NCBI GenBank assembly: GCA_000697665.1
Contig: KL197715.1
Span: forward strand, 255,427 to 319,426
DNA length: 64,000 bases
Origin: Jaapia argillacea MUCL 33604
Taxonomy: Eukaryota > Basidiomycota > Agaricomycetes > Jaapiales > Jaapiaceae
Reading direction: 5' to 3'
Under the pieces are notes generated by a model. It worked only from the letters and a program-made list of their open reading frames with translations. It was not told the origin of the DNA and made no database searches. The position numbers and the translations under genes are program-made. Shown here one piece after another: positions 1-11,726 of the stretch. Positions within the stretch are counted from its first letter, which is position 1. Each line of letters starts with the position of its first letter.

Positions 1-563
1 TTGGTAACTGGTTCCGAAATCGACAGCATCTGAATCGGATAGCCTCCTATACCTGTAGATTGGAGAGAAACTGACTGACTGAGTGGTGTGTAACTGACCC
101 GTGGAGGATGCGAGGGGACAGCAGGGACAACACGCTATAAACTGAAGACGAGCGGGGGATTCGAACTGGCAGCTCGCGAGCCAATCGGCAAACATTCACA
201 TCCTACCAAGAATTCAAATATTCATGCTCCACTGTCTTCACTTTCACAATGTCTATAAACTGGTGTTCATACATAGATACTTCGTTCATCACATCTTGTA
301 CTCAGCAGAAAAATGTAATAAAAGGAACTCCTGAGACTAAAAGTACAAAGAAACGTAGCCATCATGAATGAGATGAACAACGAAATGTGAACTGCACGGG
401 GAATACGGGATTAATGGAACGAGAAGGAAGAACACTGAACCAAGGAGAAGACGATGGAAAGTGAGGAGATGGGTGGAACCTCTACTGTATATGCGTCCAA
501 GAACAAGTCCGTTCATTCCCTCACAATCGATCCACACTCAGACCCAAGCATGGCTGGAGGCGA
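1..563. other. Intergenic / ATG8 3' flank
   Basis: No gene is supported here. Short open frames exist on both strands but lack splice-consistent extension or recognisable motifs. The stretch just above position 400 probably holds the ATG8 3' UTR. A T-loop-like string near 145-160 does not fold into a tRNA (see rejected items). Confidence 0.5.
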
Positions 564-1200
<637 letters not shown>

Positions 1201-1818
1201 AATGAATTGGCGAGGGTGTTGGTAGGGTGGAAACGGTAGAGATCAAGGGGGTTGAGAGGGTAAACGGGAGTGGAGAATGTGGTGGCGACGACAGACAATG
1301 GTGATCGTGCAGTTGGAACGAGGCGCGAGGCTTGAAGCGCTATGAACCGATGCGGAAATAATAAGTGTCAACAACGCCAGCCACCCCCTATGCCCTTTCG
1401 CCCGGGGATGACCAAAAAAGAGAACTCGGGTTGCGCAATCGCGCAGCAAACAGTCAGAACTAGTCCTAACAAGTGTCGGACTGTCATACTGCGGCGGAAC
1501 AGCGTGAATATGTCTGGCTGAATGGGAATGTTGCGGGACTCATCCAGAATCATTGGGCGCGGAGCCTCGGGCTTCAGCCCTCGTGTTTCTGCGAGTTTCC
1601 GGCAGGAATCTGAATCATGCTGAGTCGTAGTTGTCGGTGTTCCTTTCACTGCCGGATATCGACGATTCGAAATTGTTGCTGGGATACGAGGCTCAGCCGA
1701 AGCTCTTGCGGAAAGTCAGTGATCGAAGTCACAAACACGTGATGCAGTATAATTCCCTGCCACGTCCCGCCAGCTTTCCAAATCCCAAGCGTCCTCTACA
1801 GGTCCTGGTATCACCGGG
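1201..1818. promoter_or_regulatory. Divergent promoter region ATG8 / CWH41
   Basis: This 618-bp gap separates the start codons of two divergently transcribed genes, so it should carry both promoters and 5' UTRs. Open frames inside it on either strand show no recognisable protein and are taken as chance. I do not see a clear TATA box or named operator. Confidence 0.5.
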
Positions 1819-4800
1819 ATGCGGTCCCAACTGCTTGAGCTCTTGCTCTGGCCTCTACTACTTTTAGCTGTCCCAGTTCTCTCCCTGCCTTCCAATAACT
1901 CGGATCCTTCACTGCTATGGGGCGCGTACAGACCAAACCTGTACTTCGGTCTGAGACCGAGACTGCCTCAGTCTTTGATGACGGGTCTAATCTGGTTTAA
2001 CACAATCGATTATATGTCTATTAGGAGTTCGTGCACTCTTTCCTGCTCTGGTCGAATCACGGGTCTAATGGTGTGCTTTGTGTGATAGGCGCGAGACATG
2101 CTTGTGACCAGGGAGATGGCATCGAAGGTTATTCCTGGACCGAGTTTGATCCTAGAAAGGGTGGTGTACAAGTCCTCAAAGACACCCCTAACAACGTCAA
2201 AATCACCACCGAGTTCTTGAAAGTGCCAGGAGGGAGCAATGGAGGGAGTTGGGCTGCTCGTATTCGAGGGGAACCAATCAACCCAGGTTCCATTTATTTT
2301 TTCACTCGGAAATAGTTGAACTGCATTTGCTAAAAGTGTGCACACACAGCCATGCCAAGTCGCACTTCCTTCATTTGGTACCATGGATTGGAAGGTCTCG
2401 GAGGTATCGACATGGAAACAGACGAAGACGAAAATGTTTGCACTCCCGTATCGCATCTTCTCTGGTTCCTCACATGTCCATTGATTCCACAGGGCTTAGA
2501 AGGAGATATCAATTTCTCAGGTTCCTCGCCTGACCTCGACGACTTCACCATCCGCATCGTCGACGGCAAGTCCTCACCTCTCCCTACACACACACCTAGC
2601 TCACCAATAATACTTAGACCCCAAAAATCAAGCATTGACTAGCGGTCCTCACGCTCACATATTCGAAGACCGGATTGGCAAAACTCATTTTGCTGGTTTC
2701 CGTATCGCACCAGGACAAATGTGGCAAGCCAAAGGTACCTCCCCAATCCTTAATATTGTTGGGTGAATGAGACTAATGTCATGTCTTCCAGATTGGATAA
2801 CACAAAATATCCTCAAACGAGCTCAAGGAATCCTAGAACCTTACAGGGATCCCTCAGCAGGCGCCCCAGACCCTTCTTTCACTCTCCAGCTAAGCGACGA
2901 AACTCTGACCGGGAGTAATTTGTTCGCAATTCAAAAGATGTTTGACGGGGAGTTCTCGTTTGACGTATTTTTCGAGAGTGCAAGTGCCGGCCATAAACTC
3001 GATTGTACGTTTTCCATCTTTCACTCGCTCCAAACCCAAATGCTAATTAAAACGTCATGGCATAGCATCTACATTAGACGAAGGCATTCCAGCCCTCCTC
3101 TCCTCCTTCAATACCCATTTCAGTACTACTTTCCCCCTCCCCGCATCTTACTCCTCCCTCCCTACAATCCAATCCTTCTCCAAAGCCATTACTTCAAACT
3201 TGATGGGCGGTATCGGTTACTTTTACGGTACCTCCATTGTCGATCGTGGTTTTGCATATGAGTGGGATCAGGATGACGAGGCGGACGATGATGAGGAAGA
3301 GGGTGGGGGGAAAGTGGGTGGAGCGAGGTTGACTGAGCCGAGGGAGTTGTTGAGTGCTACTCCAAGTAGGAGTTTCTTCCCAAGAGGGTTTTATTGGTGA
3401 GTTTCAGTGCGGGATTTAGGTGTTTGTGGCTGACGTGGGTTTTGTTTAGGGATGAGGGCTTCCATTTGTTACATATTGGTGCATGGGACAATGATTTGAG
3501 GTAAACGTCTACCGAGCTTCATAGCGATCTTTGCCCCTGACTTTTCTATAGTCTCGAAATTTTGAAAGATTGGATCAATCTCATCGACGAGGATGGTTGG
3601 GTCGCCAGGGAACAAATTCTTGGCGAGGAAGCTAGAAGCAGGGTAAGTTCACAGAACCGCCACTTATTATTCCTTACATTGAACGCATATGCCACCCCTC
3701 TAGGTCCCCGCAGAATTCCAAACCCAAATCCCAACCAACGCAAACCCACCAACCCTAACAATGGCCGTCACAGCATTCATCGCCCGTCTCAAGGCATTCC
3801 AACGTACTTCCTCTACCGGCCCCTCCGACGCAGAACTAGGGATGGACCACGGGATGCAAATCCCCATCCACCCACCCTCCTCTGACCCTCTATCCCAATT
3901 CGCAGGCAACGAATACATCACAAACCCCGAGCTCGCCCAAACTTACCTCCGGTCCATTTACACACCCCTCAAACGCCACTACGACTGGTTCCGTCGTACC
4001 CAACGTGGTCAAATCAAACAATACGGTAGACGTGCGCGTTCGCGGACTGAGGGTTATCGTTGGCGTGGACGTTCGCAGACGCATGTGTTGACTAGTGGGA
4101 TGGATGATTATCCTAGAGGTTCGCCTAGCGCTGGAGAGTTGCATTTGGATTTGATTTCTTGGATGGGGTTCTTTTCGAGGACTATGAGAGAGATTGCTGG
4201 GTTTGTTGGGGAGAGGGAAGATGAGGTTTCGTTTGGGGAGATTGAAAAGGCGATTTTGGGGAATATTGATGGTGAGGATTTATTCTTATGTTCGTGGGTT
4301 TGGGGTCTCATTTTTTTCGTTGGGCAGATTTGCATTGGAGCGAAGAAAATCAGATGTATTGCGATGTAGGGGTTAATGACGAAGGTAAACCATGGTCACT
4401 CGGTACTTCTCTGTCCAATACTCACTGCTCACATCCAGACGAGTCCGCTCATGTTTGTCACAAGGGTTACTTGTCTATTTTTCCCTTCCTCCTCTCCCTC
4501 CTTCCCCCATCATCCCCACACTTGGGTCCAATTCTCGATATGGTCCGTGATCCCGACCATCTCTGGTCTCCGTACGGGTTACGCAGTCTCTCTGCCTCAC
4601 ATCCGGAATTCGGACAAGGGGAGAATTATTGGAAAGGACCTATCTGGATACAGATGAATTATTTGGCTTTGAAAGCGCTTCACGATGTTCGTCCTGTGCC
4701 CTCAACATTTCAACTGCTCTGTAGTCTGATGAAACTTGTGCTTTTAGACCTATGCGGCTGAGCCAGGACCTTACCAGGAGCGCGCACGCGAAATCTATGA

Positions 4801-5135
4801 GGAATTGAGGAAGAACGTTGTCGATAATGTCTTCAAAGTGAGTCCTCTAGAGCCTGGTTCCTTCTTCCTTCAGGTTTTGATCGTTGTTCATAGGAATATA
4901 CCCGAACTGGTTACGTTTGGGAGCAATACGACTCGATCACCGGAGAGGGAAGACGAAGGTCAGTCTTTGTGGTTACCCTCATGTCAAAATTCCCAACTAA
5001 TATCCGTTTTCTCACCAGCCATCCTTTCACCGGGTGGACATCGCTCGTCAGTTTGAGTGAGTGATTTCTTTTATTCGTATTTGTTCGTCGAATTGACATC
5101 CTGTCTCCTTGCAAGTCCTGGCCGAAAAGTACTGA
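1819..5135 (+). CDS. CWH41: Mannosyl-oligosaccharide glucosidase I (GH63)
   Basis: ER processing glucosidase I, which trims the terminal alpha-1,2-glucose from the Glc3Man9GlcNAc2 N-glycan just after transfer to protein. Sixteen exons (1819-2026, 2089-2286, 2350-2435, 2493-2569, 2643-2734, 2792-3004, 3066-3396, 3450-3500, 3552-3642, 3704-4271, 4328-4384, 4439-4686, 4748-4837, 4894-4958, 5019-5056, 5116-5135) sum to 2,433 nt, or 810 aa, close to the yeast enzyme. A hydrophobic leader (LLLWPLLLLAVPVLSLP) supports ER targeting. GH63 signatures follow: LLWGAYRPNLYFGLRPRLP, FIWYHGLEGLGGIDMETDE, GGIGYFYGTSIVDRG, HVCHKGYLSIFPF, LWSPYGLRSLSASHPEFGQG, NYWKGPIWIQMNYLALKAL, YVWEQYD and a last SLILAEKY. 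The start ATG precedes the leader directly. All splice sites are GT-AG. Confidence 0.96.
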
Positions 5136-5493
5136 TCATGTATCACCAACTTCGATTTTACCATTACTTTCGAGAAATGCGCAATCCAACGTGTGATGAT
5201 GCGAATCACGGCTCAGCCGCAGTACTGTCGTATACCAAGAAAGTGCAAAACAAGTATACAGGAGGTGTACTACCTACTGGGCCAAGCCGGAAGAAAATGA
5301 GAGTAGCGTGAATGGTATTGTGTCGGAAATAATCACAATTGTGGGGGATGCAGCCGTGGCTGTATAAATAGCTGAAGCCTATCGAGAGCAACACCGTTAG
5401 GAGAGTGCTACGAAGGATGGATGGATAATGACCGTACCGGTATATTTACGTGAGGAAAACAGCCTTCCCGAGGGTCCATCGAAACCATTATCA
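5136..5493. other. Convergent intergenic spacer
   Basis: This 358-bp spacer lies between the stop codons of two converging genes and presumably holds both 3' UTRs. No further gene is seen. Confidence 0.5.
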
Positions 5494-6924
5494 TCATGAC
5501 AATGAAAGCTGGAATTCGTCTGCATCAAAATGCAGCGAGTCGAAATGAAGAGAGTCCAGTCTCATTTCATCATCTTCGGCCAATGGGTCCCCTCCACCTG
5601 GAAGCTCTCCACCGACGTGCAACCTCGTGACAGTGTCCGTGTCCATACTGTCGTGGTCCGTCAAAATGACATCTGGTGGTAGAAGAGAGAACGAAGCAGA
5701 TGAAGTGGGTAGAGGTGGTAATGTGGGCGAAGATATTTGGGTTATAGCAAACGGATCTCCTCCCATGGGCGAATCCTGCGCCTCTGAGGTGATGCTTGGA
5801 GAATACTGAATGGAGGGAGCATCGGGTGTGGGAGGTGGAGGTATCGAATAGGGAACGGGTACGGGACGAGATATCGAGCTCGCGGGTTCGGGTTCTGCGA
5901 GAGAGAAAGAGAAGACACGATGGAGGTTGAGAACCGACAGTCTCTTTCGGAATGTGCCTGAACGTTTCATGGAAGGGCTTGGGGATACGGGTCGCTCCAT
6001 GCCCTCTGGCGGAACTAGTGTAGGACTTCTCATTTCTTCTCCCATTGACGAAACCATGGCCGACTCCTCGAAATTGCTGGAGTAGGACGGCCTGGAGGCG
6101 AGAGATCCCGCAGCTCCAAAAGATGGAAGAGACGTGGATGAAGGGATAGGGAAGGTATGTGCTGAGCTGGTGGAGGATCGTCCCGGAGAAAAGGTGAAGA
6201 AATTGGCGAGTTGGCGAGATTTGCGTCGAAGCAACTTTGGTTGTCGCTGTTCCGGCGAGACCGCAGAAATAAAGCCATTCTCCACATCAACACCACTATC
6301 GTGTGACGTGGATTCCCCACTACTCCGGTTCCCTGAGCCTGGAGAAAATACGTCCTTTACACCGGGTCTACGGTTTCCCCTCCCGACGTTCTTGATAGAC
6401 CTGAATGCCTGCGAAGCTCGTGCCTTCAAGCTCGAGTTCTTCTGCTTCTTCAGCGTATCAGATTTGCCCTCACTGACGTCCTTCATGCCCTCATTCCTCC
6501 TAACCTTAATGATTTCCACAACGTCCGAATCATCACAGGGGTCATGCCTTTTCACCTCCCTCACCGCCGCCTCCCACTCCGAATCAACACTGGAAGTCCC
6601 TTGATAGATGACACTTGACCTCCGAGGCATGGCGACAGTTTCCATTGACTCCTCGCTCGGCCTATGAAAGAGCGGAGGAGGGTTCTGGGACTGGTGCAGA
6701 ACCTGCAATGCGTAGTCCAAGGAATCGACGGTAGGCAGGTGGTGGGTTTCCGAGGCAGGCGCTGAAGATGCATCAAAGTAACAAAAAGGTGGACTGTGCA
6801 TTTGTTCTTCCTCCGGAGGAATCACATAGACATCTGGCACTCTGAGCACAGCTGAGGTGCTCCTGGAAGGTGCTGGTGTTGGATTTGTAAAATTGTCGTG
6901 ATATGTAGCGAGTGTGAGTGCCAT
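5494..6924 (-). CDS. Ser/Pro-rich hypothetical protein
   Basis: Uninterrupted 476-aa frame. The chosen start is the ATG at 6924 (MALTLATYHDNFTNP); the frame stays open further upstream but without an ATG there. The product is rich in Ser, Pro and Thr and looks largely disordered. Notable parts are an acidic/aromatic N-terminus (VYVIPPEEEQ), a basic middle (KARASQAFRSIKNVGRGNRR), a second basic Ser-rich patch (KLLRRKSRQLANFFTFSPG), a later one (GTFRKRLSVLNLHRVFSF) and an acidic C-terminus with a small repeat (LDSLHFDSLHFDADEF). No domain is recognised. Such basic patches in a disordered acidic protein often mark a signalling or scaffold phosphoprotein, but that is a guess. It is probably real because a long frame persists in one phase with no stops. 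Confidence 0.7.
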   Translation of the reverse strand: MALTLATYHDNFTNPTPAPSRSTSAVLRVPDVYVIPPEEEQMHSPPFCYFDASSAPASETHHLPTVDSLDYALQVLHQSQNPPPLFHRPSEESMETVAMPRRSSVIYQGTSSVDSEWEAAVREVKRHDPCDDSDVVEIIKVRRNEGMKDVSEGKSDTLKKQKNSSLKARASQAFRSIKNVGRGNRRPGVKDVFSPGSGNRSSGESTSHDSGVDVENGFISAVSPEQRQPKLLRRKSRQLANFFTFSPGRSSTSSAHTFPIPSSTSLPSFGAAGSLASRPSYSSNFEESAMVSSMGEEMRSPTLVPPEGMERPVSPSPSMKRSGTFRKRLSVLNLHRVFSFSLAEPEPASSISRPVPVPYSIPPPPTPDAPSIQYSPSITSEAQDSPMGGDPFAITQISSPTLPPLPTSSASFSLLPPDVILTDHDSMDTDTVTRLHVGGELPGGGDPLAEDDEMRLDSLHFDSLHFDADEFQLSLS

Positions 6925-7357
6925 GATGGGCGGTGAACTGATAGACCTTTGCCAGGTAAACAAGAAAAGAGCCAAAGAATGTTTGCTGCCCAGTCAGCCA
7001 ACCGGTCGAACCTGCAAAACGGCGTCGAGCCGGAAACAGTTTCATGAACAAGCTTAGTCAGCTCGCCCTCGTCATCATTCAGAAATTCGAATTTCTGCCC
7101 TTCTTCTCCAAACCTTGAACAACTTGTGCCAGCGCTTGGGTTCGAAATATACGATCTATTTTATAAGAAATCCAACCAATTTTCTGTGATTTATTCTTGC
7201 AAGGTGCCCAAGGTCGCGATGCGACGCGTTTGTCACGTGCTGGGGCAGCCTTCCTCAAGGTAAGTAGGCTTCGCTGTCAAGCCAAAAGTCTATCCAAGTC
7301 TATATTCCGAGCGTAAAACTTCTACAAAGGTCTGCATGCCTTGACAGAGCAACAATG
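6925..7357. promoter_or_regulatory. Promoter gap with a CACGTG box
   Basis: This 433-bp gap lies upstream of the Ser-rich gene and downstream of the transporter gene. A palindromic E-box/CACGTG occurs at 7234-7239, a core bound by fungal bHLH factors. Its use here is inference only. Confidence 0.3.
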
Positions 7358-9695
7358 TTAGCAATTCTGGGCCACTTCAATCCGTTTTTCTCCCCCCTTC
7401 TCAAGTGAGGTATCAGCGACAGTCTCTGCTGGCGACTTTAACCCAACACCGATCGGATCCCCAGTCTTTTCCTTGTACGCGAACCTGGATTTCCCTCGGA
7501 TAAACCGTCCATATCTCTGTTTAAAAACCCATCAGAAACTCGCCTCGTATCACTGGCTCAACCGATCAAGCCTACTCACATAAAAGAGCAATGGCATAGG
7601 TGTACAAGCCAGCGCCAAAAATCCAAAAACACTGATCGCCCATTGATCTCCTAAAGCCGCAAACATCGCAGGACTGAACAAAGGGAACGCACACGCGCCA
7701 ATCGAGCGGAGCACAATGGTCGCAGCAATGGCACTGGCAAAGTAGATGTGATACGCATCCATCAAGTACGCCGTTAGACCTTGCATCACTTGGGCGACTC
7801 CAGTTCCGAAGGGAACTCCCGCCAGAATTGGAAAGATCCAATGTACGGAAGGCTGACTTGTCCTGCAGTTTACCGGAAATGGGTAAATTCGTATGAGGTG
7901 GTGAGGAAATGCGCCTACCATGCAAACCAGAACAGGCCTATGGGTATCAAGAAGCCAGCAGCCATGGCCATATACAACCGTCTACCTCGAGCCGTCAGCA
8001 ATCCCGTCATCCATCTATAATCAAGCAGACTCACGCTTCCGGAGGCGCTCTGCCAGTTTCACTCCTATCCATCGCTCGCCAATAAAGTCGATTTTGCACC
8101 GGCGTCATACAAGTCCCAATAATCGTCCCAAGACCGACACCAAGGAAAGCAAGTCCCCCATTCCCAGGATCGAAATGTCGATGTTGTTGGAACACAATGG
8201 GGAATGCGGCAAAGAAAGCATAGAGAGTAGAATAAGCGATGCAGATGTATATAGCCAAGAGGGTCACTATGGGCTCGGTGAAGAGGAATCCTGGTGTGTG
8301 ACGTTGTCAGGACGGGGGTATCGCAAAGGGAAAGGTGAATGTGACATACTAAAAGGTCTGCTCAGGTTTATCCACATGATCTCTTTGAAAGAGGTTGAGC
8401 GAGTAAGGTCATATCTTGAAATATACTGAACGGATCGCCCAGATTCTTCATAAAGCCGTTTCGCTCGCCGTCGTAAAAGTACCGGGGCATACTACATAAA
8501 ATCAGGGTTAGAAATGTAATTTACTTCGAATACATGTAAAGACGGCTGGTTATTAATCCTGTCCACTAGCTTCGCCGAGTGGGACGCACCGTTTCAGGGG
8601 TAACAAAGAAACCAAAAATCAGGGTAAACGCGGAGGCGATAAACATAAGCCAGAAAGACAGTCGCCAGCGTAAATGCGGTATATTCGCTTGCGAGACAAA
8701 TCCGCCCACAATGGGGCCAGTCACTGCCGGACATCCCAAATCAGGGTTCACATTTCAGGAAATCCAACACGATTAAACAGCCAAACCTGGACCCAACCAT
8801 GGAGCAGTAGAGTATAAGGCAGTTGCCAAACCACGCTCCCGGGCATTCCAAATGTCCGTGATAGCACCGCCGGCGTTGGTCAGGGCTGAAAGTTTTGTGG
8901 AATGAGGTGATCGACAATGAGGTTAGGGAAGGACAGGGACAAAGAAAAGAAGACTAACGAGAAGAACCGAAGATTCCTGATAACAAACGGCAGGCGAGGA
9001 GGGTCGCGATGTTAGGGCTCAGTGCACCGCCAATGTGCAGAAGAGTAAAGATGGACAGCGTTACAAGAAATATTGGCCGCTAAGTGCGAGTGTTAGTCAA
9101 TGCCAAGTATTGGGAGATAATTTTCAACACAACTTACGCGGCCATACATCTATTCACGAAAGGGGAAACGAGGTAAACGAACAGATACGATAGAATGCCG
9201 ATGCATTCACCTCACTCATCGGAGCAAATAACAAAGGGCTAGATATGAACAAGGTGAGGGAAAATAACATAATGTCCGTCTATAAAATACGTACCCCAGA
9301 CCGAAGCCGAGCACGTATAGCGATATGCCCAGTACGGCAACTTCCTCAGAGACATGCAGGTCCTGCTGGGTATAGTTCAAACCCCCCGAGTACGCGCTAC
9401 TACTGAAAGACACGGTCCATGTCCCAATGGCGAGCTTCATGGTATCAAAAGAGGGATCATCTTCACAAAAATCACGTTCCACACTTACCTGCGATGTGAT
9501 CAGCCACTTCCGGCGTTTTGACCAGTTATATGGGTTGTGTGGATCCCCTGAGCTCCAATCCACAATGTATGGGTCCTCGCACGTCCCCTCACCCTGATAA
9601 GGGTCATTTCGGGTGGTAGAGGGGTGCGTGGGGCTATTTGGGAACGATCCATTCAGCTCCTCGACGTCAAGTGCTGCTCCGACCTCTTGTTGCAT
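7358..9695 (-). CDS. MFS transporter, DHA1 drug/polyamine-H+ antiporter type
   Basis: Multi-exon major-facilitator transporter, probably a plasma-membrane proton antiporter for drugs or polyamines (Flr1/Tpo-like). The ATG at 9695 opens MQQEVGAALDVEELNG. A cytoplasmic N-tail leads to DPHNPYNWSKRRKWL, the usual entry to helix 1. Segments then follow in order: SFSSSAYSGGL, VAVLGISLYVLGFGLG, GPIVGGFVSQANIPHLRWR, FWLMFIASAFTLIFGFF, RYFYDGERNGF, the central loop with LGDPFSIFQ, VTLLAIYICIAYSTLYAFF, FLGVGLGTIIG, WIFPILAGVPFGTGVAQVM and a last helix around FGFLALACTPMPLLFY. The final exon runs from RYGRFIRGKSRFAYKEKTG to the stop. At least seven short introns interrupt it; exact exon ends were checked only at the first and last joins. 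Substrate cannot be told from sequence. Confidence 0.88.
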
Positions 9696-10219
9696 GGGTG
9701 GGCTTCAAAACTCGGGAAGTTAGCCAGGGAAAAGCGAAAAGCATCGGAAACACTCACCCTTGGTATGGGCTATCGTTTGGCACATCCTGGGGGCCCGCCA
9801 GAACCCATACTCCTTATAATACTCAACGGCAGACTGTCTGTCTTCGTCCGGCATTGGAGAGTACATGCCGTCCTGCCGAGTATTCCCACACCCCAAACAC
9901 ACAATGATCACGTGCCGATCCAACCCTCAATAGGAGAAAATAAATACTTGCACAATGGCATGTGCATTGATGACGATTTCATTCACAACAGCTACTGAGC
10001 ACAACTGGCACATACGCCTGTAACGTACGCTATCGAGGAGCAACACAGCGGCGCGGTGTATACAATGTATGATGGAACGCGACGATCCTTCGATGTATTG
10101 ATTCAAAAAGATAAAAAAAACAGAGTCGGATAGAAATAGTAAAGTGGGCGCAGGAGAAGAAGAAAAGCAAGCCGCTCCCCAGGTGCGGCAAGAAATAGGA
10201 CGCATGCCAGCAGTTCAAC
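9696..10219. promoter_or_regulatory. Intergenic: transporter promoter / GSK3 3' flank
   Basis: No gene is supported in these 524 bp. They should carry the transporter promoter and the GSK3 3' UTR. A TCACGTG core sits at 9908-9914, about 213 bp upstream of the transporter start; whether it acts is unknown. Confidence 0.4.
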
Positions 10220-11726
10220 CTACTCCAGATTGATCCTCAGTTGGTCGGCTGGTATGGGCACAAAATTGTTCAAGTCGATTCCCCGAGAGCGCAGCTCTGG
10301 TTCGGCATGTGGGGGGACGAGGCGACGGTTCAAGTCCGGTCGGATAGAGAGTTCTGTGTGACAAACGGTCATCAAAGCCATCCAAAGAAATGAGTCAACA
10401 GGAGACCAACCTTCCCGAGAAAAGTTGAACAGAGGAGGGAATTCCTTGCCATTCGGCATCCTTGCACCCTCGATGCGGAGTTCGTCAAAGAATTGATGGC
10501 ACATAGCCTCGATAGAGCTCAGCCTCGCCTCAGGTGTGTATTCCAACAATTTCGATACCAAATCTATAGCCTCCGTCGGCGTCCGGGGACGGAACACCTA
10601 ATTAAACAATATTTAACACCGGTCAAACGAGGGGGGTGTACAATACTAACCTTTGAGAAGGGATGGGGCTTGATCTGGGGGAACTTGTGCTCCATGTAGT
10701 TGGGGTTCATCGTCTTGATTTGTTCTCGCGAAGGGGTGCCAAGGACTTTGATGATCTCGACCAGCTGGTCAATGCCGCTCTCACCAGGGAACAGGGGTTG
10801 GCCTAACATCAATTCTGCCATCACACATCCCGTTGACCAAATGTCTGACAAACAAACCATCGTCAGCGAGAACGTGGCGCCGGAAGTCCATCCCGCTCAC
10901 CGATATTCGTCGTGTAGTTAGTAGCGCCGAAAATGAGCTCCGGTGCACGATAGTACCTCGAGCAGATATAACTAACATTCGGCTCTCCCGCAATCAAGAT
11001 CTTTGCCGAACCAAAATCGCACAACTTAAGGATACCAGTAGAGGGGTTGAGCAGCAAGTTCTGGGGCTTGATGTCGCGATGGCATATCCCGACGGAGTGG
11101 ATGTAAGCGAGTGAACGTAAGAGCTGGTACATGTAGAGTTTGATTTGCAGCATGGGCATGGGCTGCTTCAGCTTGGCGTAGTGGCGACTGGCTCGGTAGA
11201 CGGTTTCCGGGATGTACTCCAACACGAGATTGAGATACACTTCATCTTTCTGAAATGGGCGATGTCAAGTCATCGCCACACGTGTTGACGTTGGGAGGAC
11301 GTTACCTTGTCACCATTGGAATAGAAGAATGCCCTGAGGTCGACGACGTTTGGATGTTTCACCAACCGCATAATCTGGAGCTCACGATTCTAACACACAA
11401 TCAAGAAATCAGACAAAGTCCGATCTGCCCCATCTCCGCGAGCGATCGCCGCGCGGGAATGCTTAAAGGCTATGAAAAGGATGGTAAAAGCCTACCTTGA
11501 AGCGCTTGTCTTGCAAAACCTTCTTGATGGCGATATCCTCCATATCCTTTGGTGCGCCGATGAGCTTGGCCTGGAAGACCACACCAAACGATCCATTGCC
11601 TGCAACTTTGCAATTGGCGTACGACAGCTCTCTGGTTTCTCCGGTCTTGCCATCGGAGGCAATAACCTTGACGACTTTGTGGGGGTCGTCAATGGCTGCG
11701 CCGTCGGATGGTGGTGAGCAAGACAT
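10220..11726 (-). CDS. GSK3: Glycogen synthase kinase 3 (Shaggy-type Ser/Thr kinase)
   Basis: Cytosolic and nuclear Ser/Thr kinase of the CMGC group, acting on primed substrates in stress, growth and cell-fate signalling. The start ATG at 11726 gives [17 protein letters not shown], then [13 protein letters not shown], typical of fungal GSK3. Kinase motifs are all present: glycine loop [13 protein letters not shown], beta3 lysine in [13 protein letters not shown], hinge [12 protein letters not shown], catalytic loop [18 protein letters not shown], and the GSK3 activation segment with its autophosphorylated tyrosine in [38 protein letters not shown] and [11 protein letters not shown] follow, then the [15 protein letters not shown] region. 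The C-terminus ends [14 protein letters not shown]. Several short introns split the gene. No catalytic residue is missing. Confidence 0.95.

Noticed and set aside
140-185. tRNA-like string (GATTCGAAC, T-loop on the minus strand)
   Set aside because: The bases flanking the loop do not pair as a T stem and no acceptor or anticodon arm can be drawn.
2501-2660. Possible GC-AG intron in the glucosidase gene (GACG|GCAAGT)
   Set aside because: The GT donor five bases downstream at 2570 gives the correct frame into GPHAHIFED; the GC donor does not.
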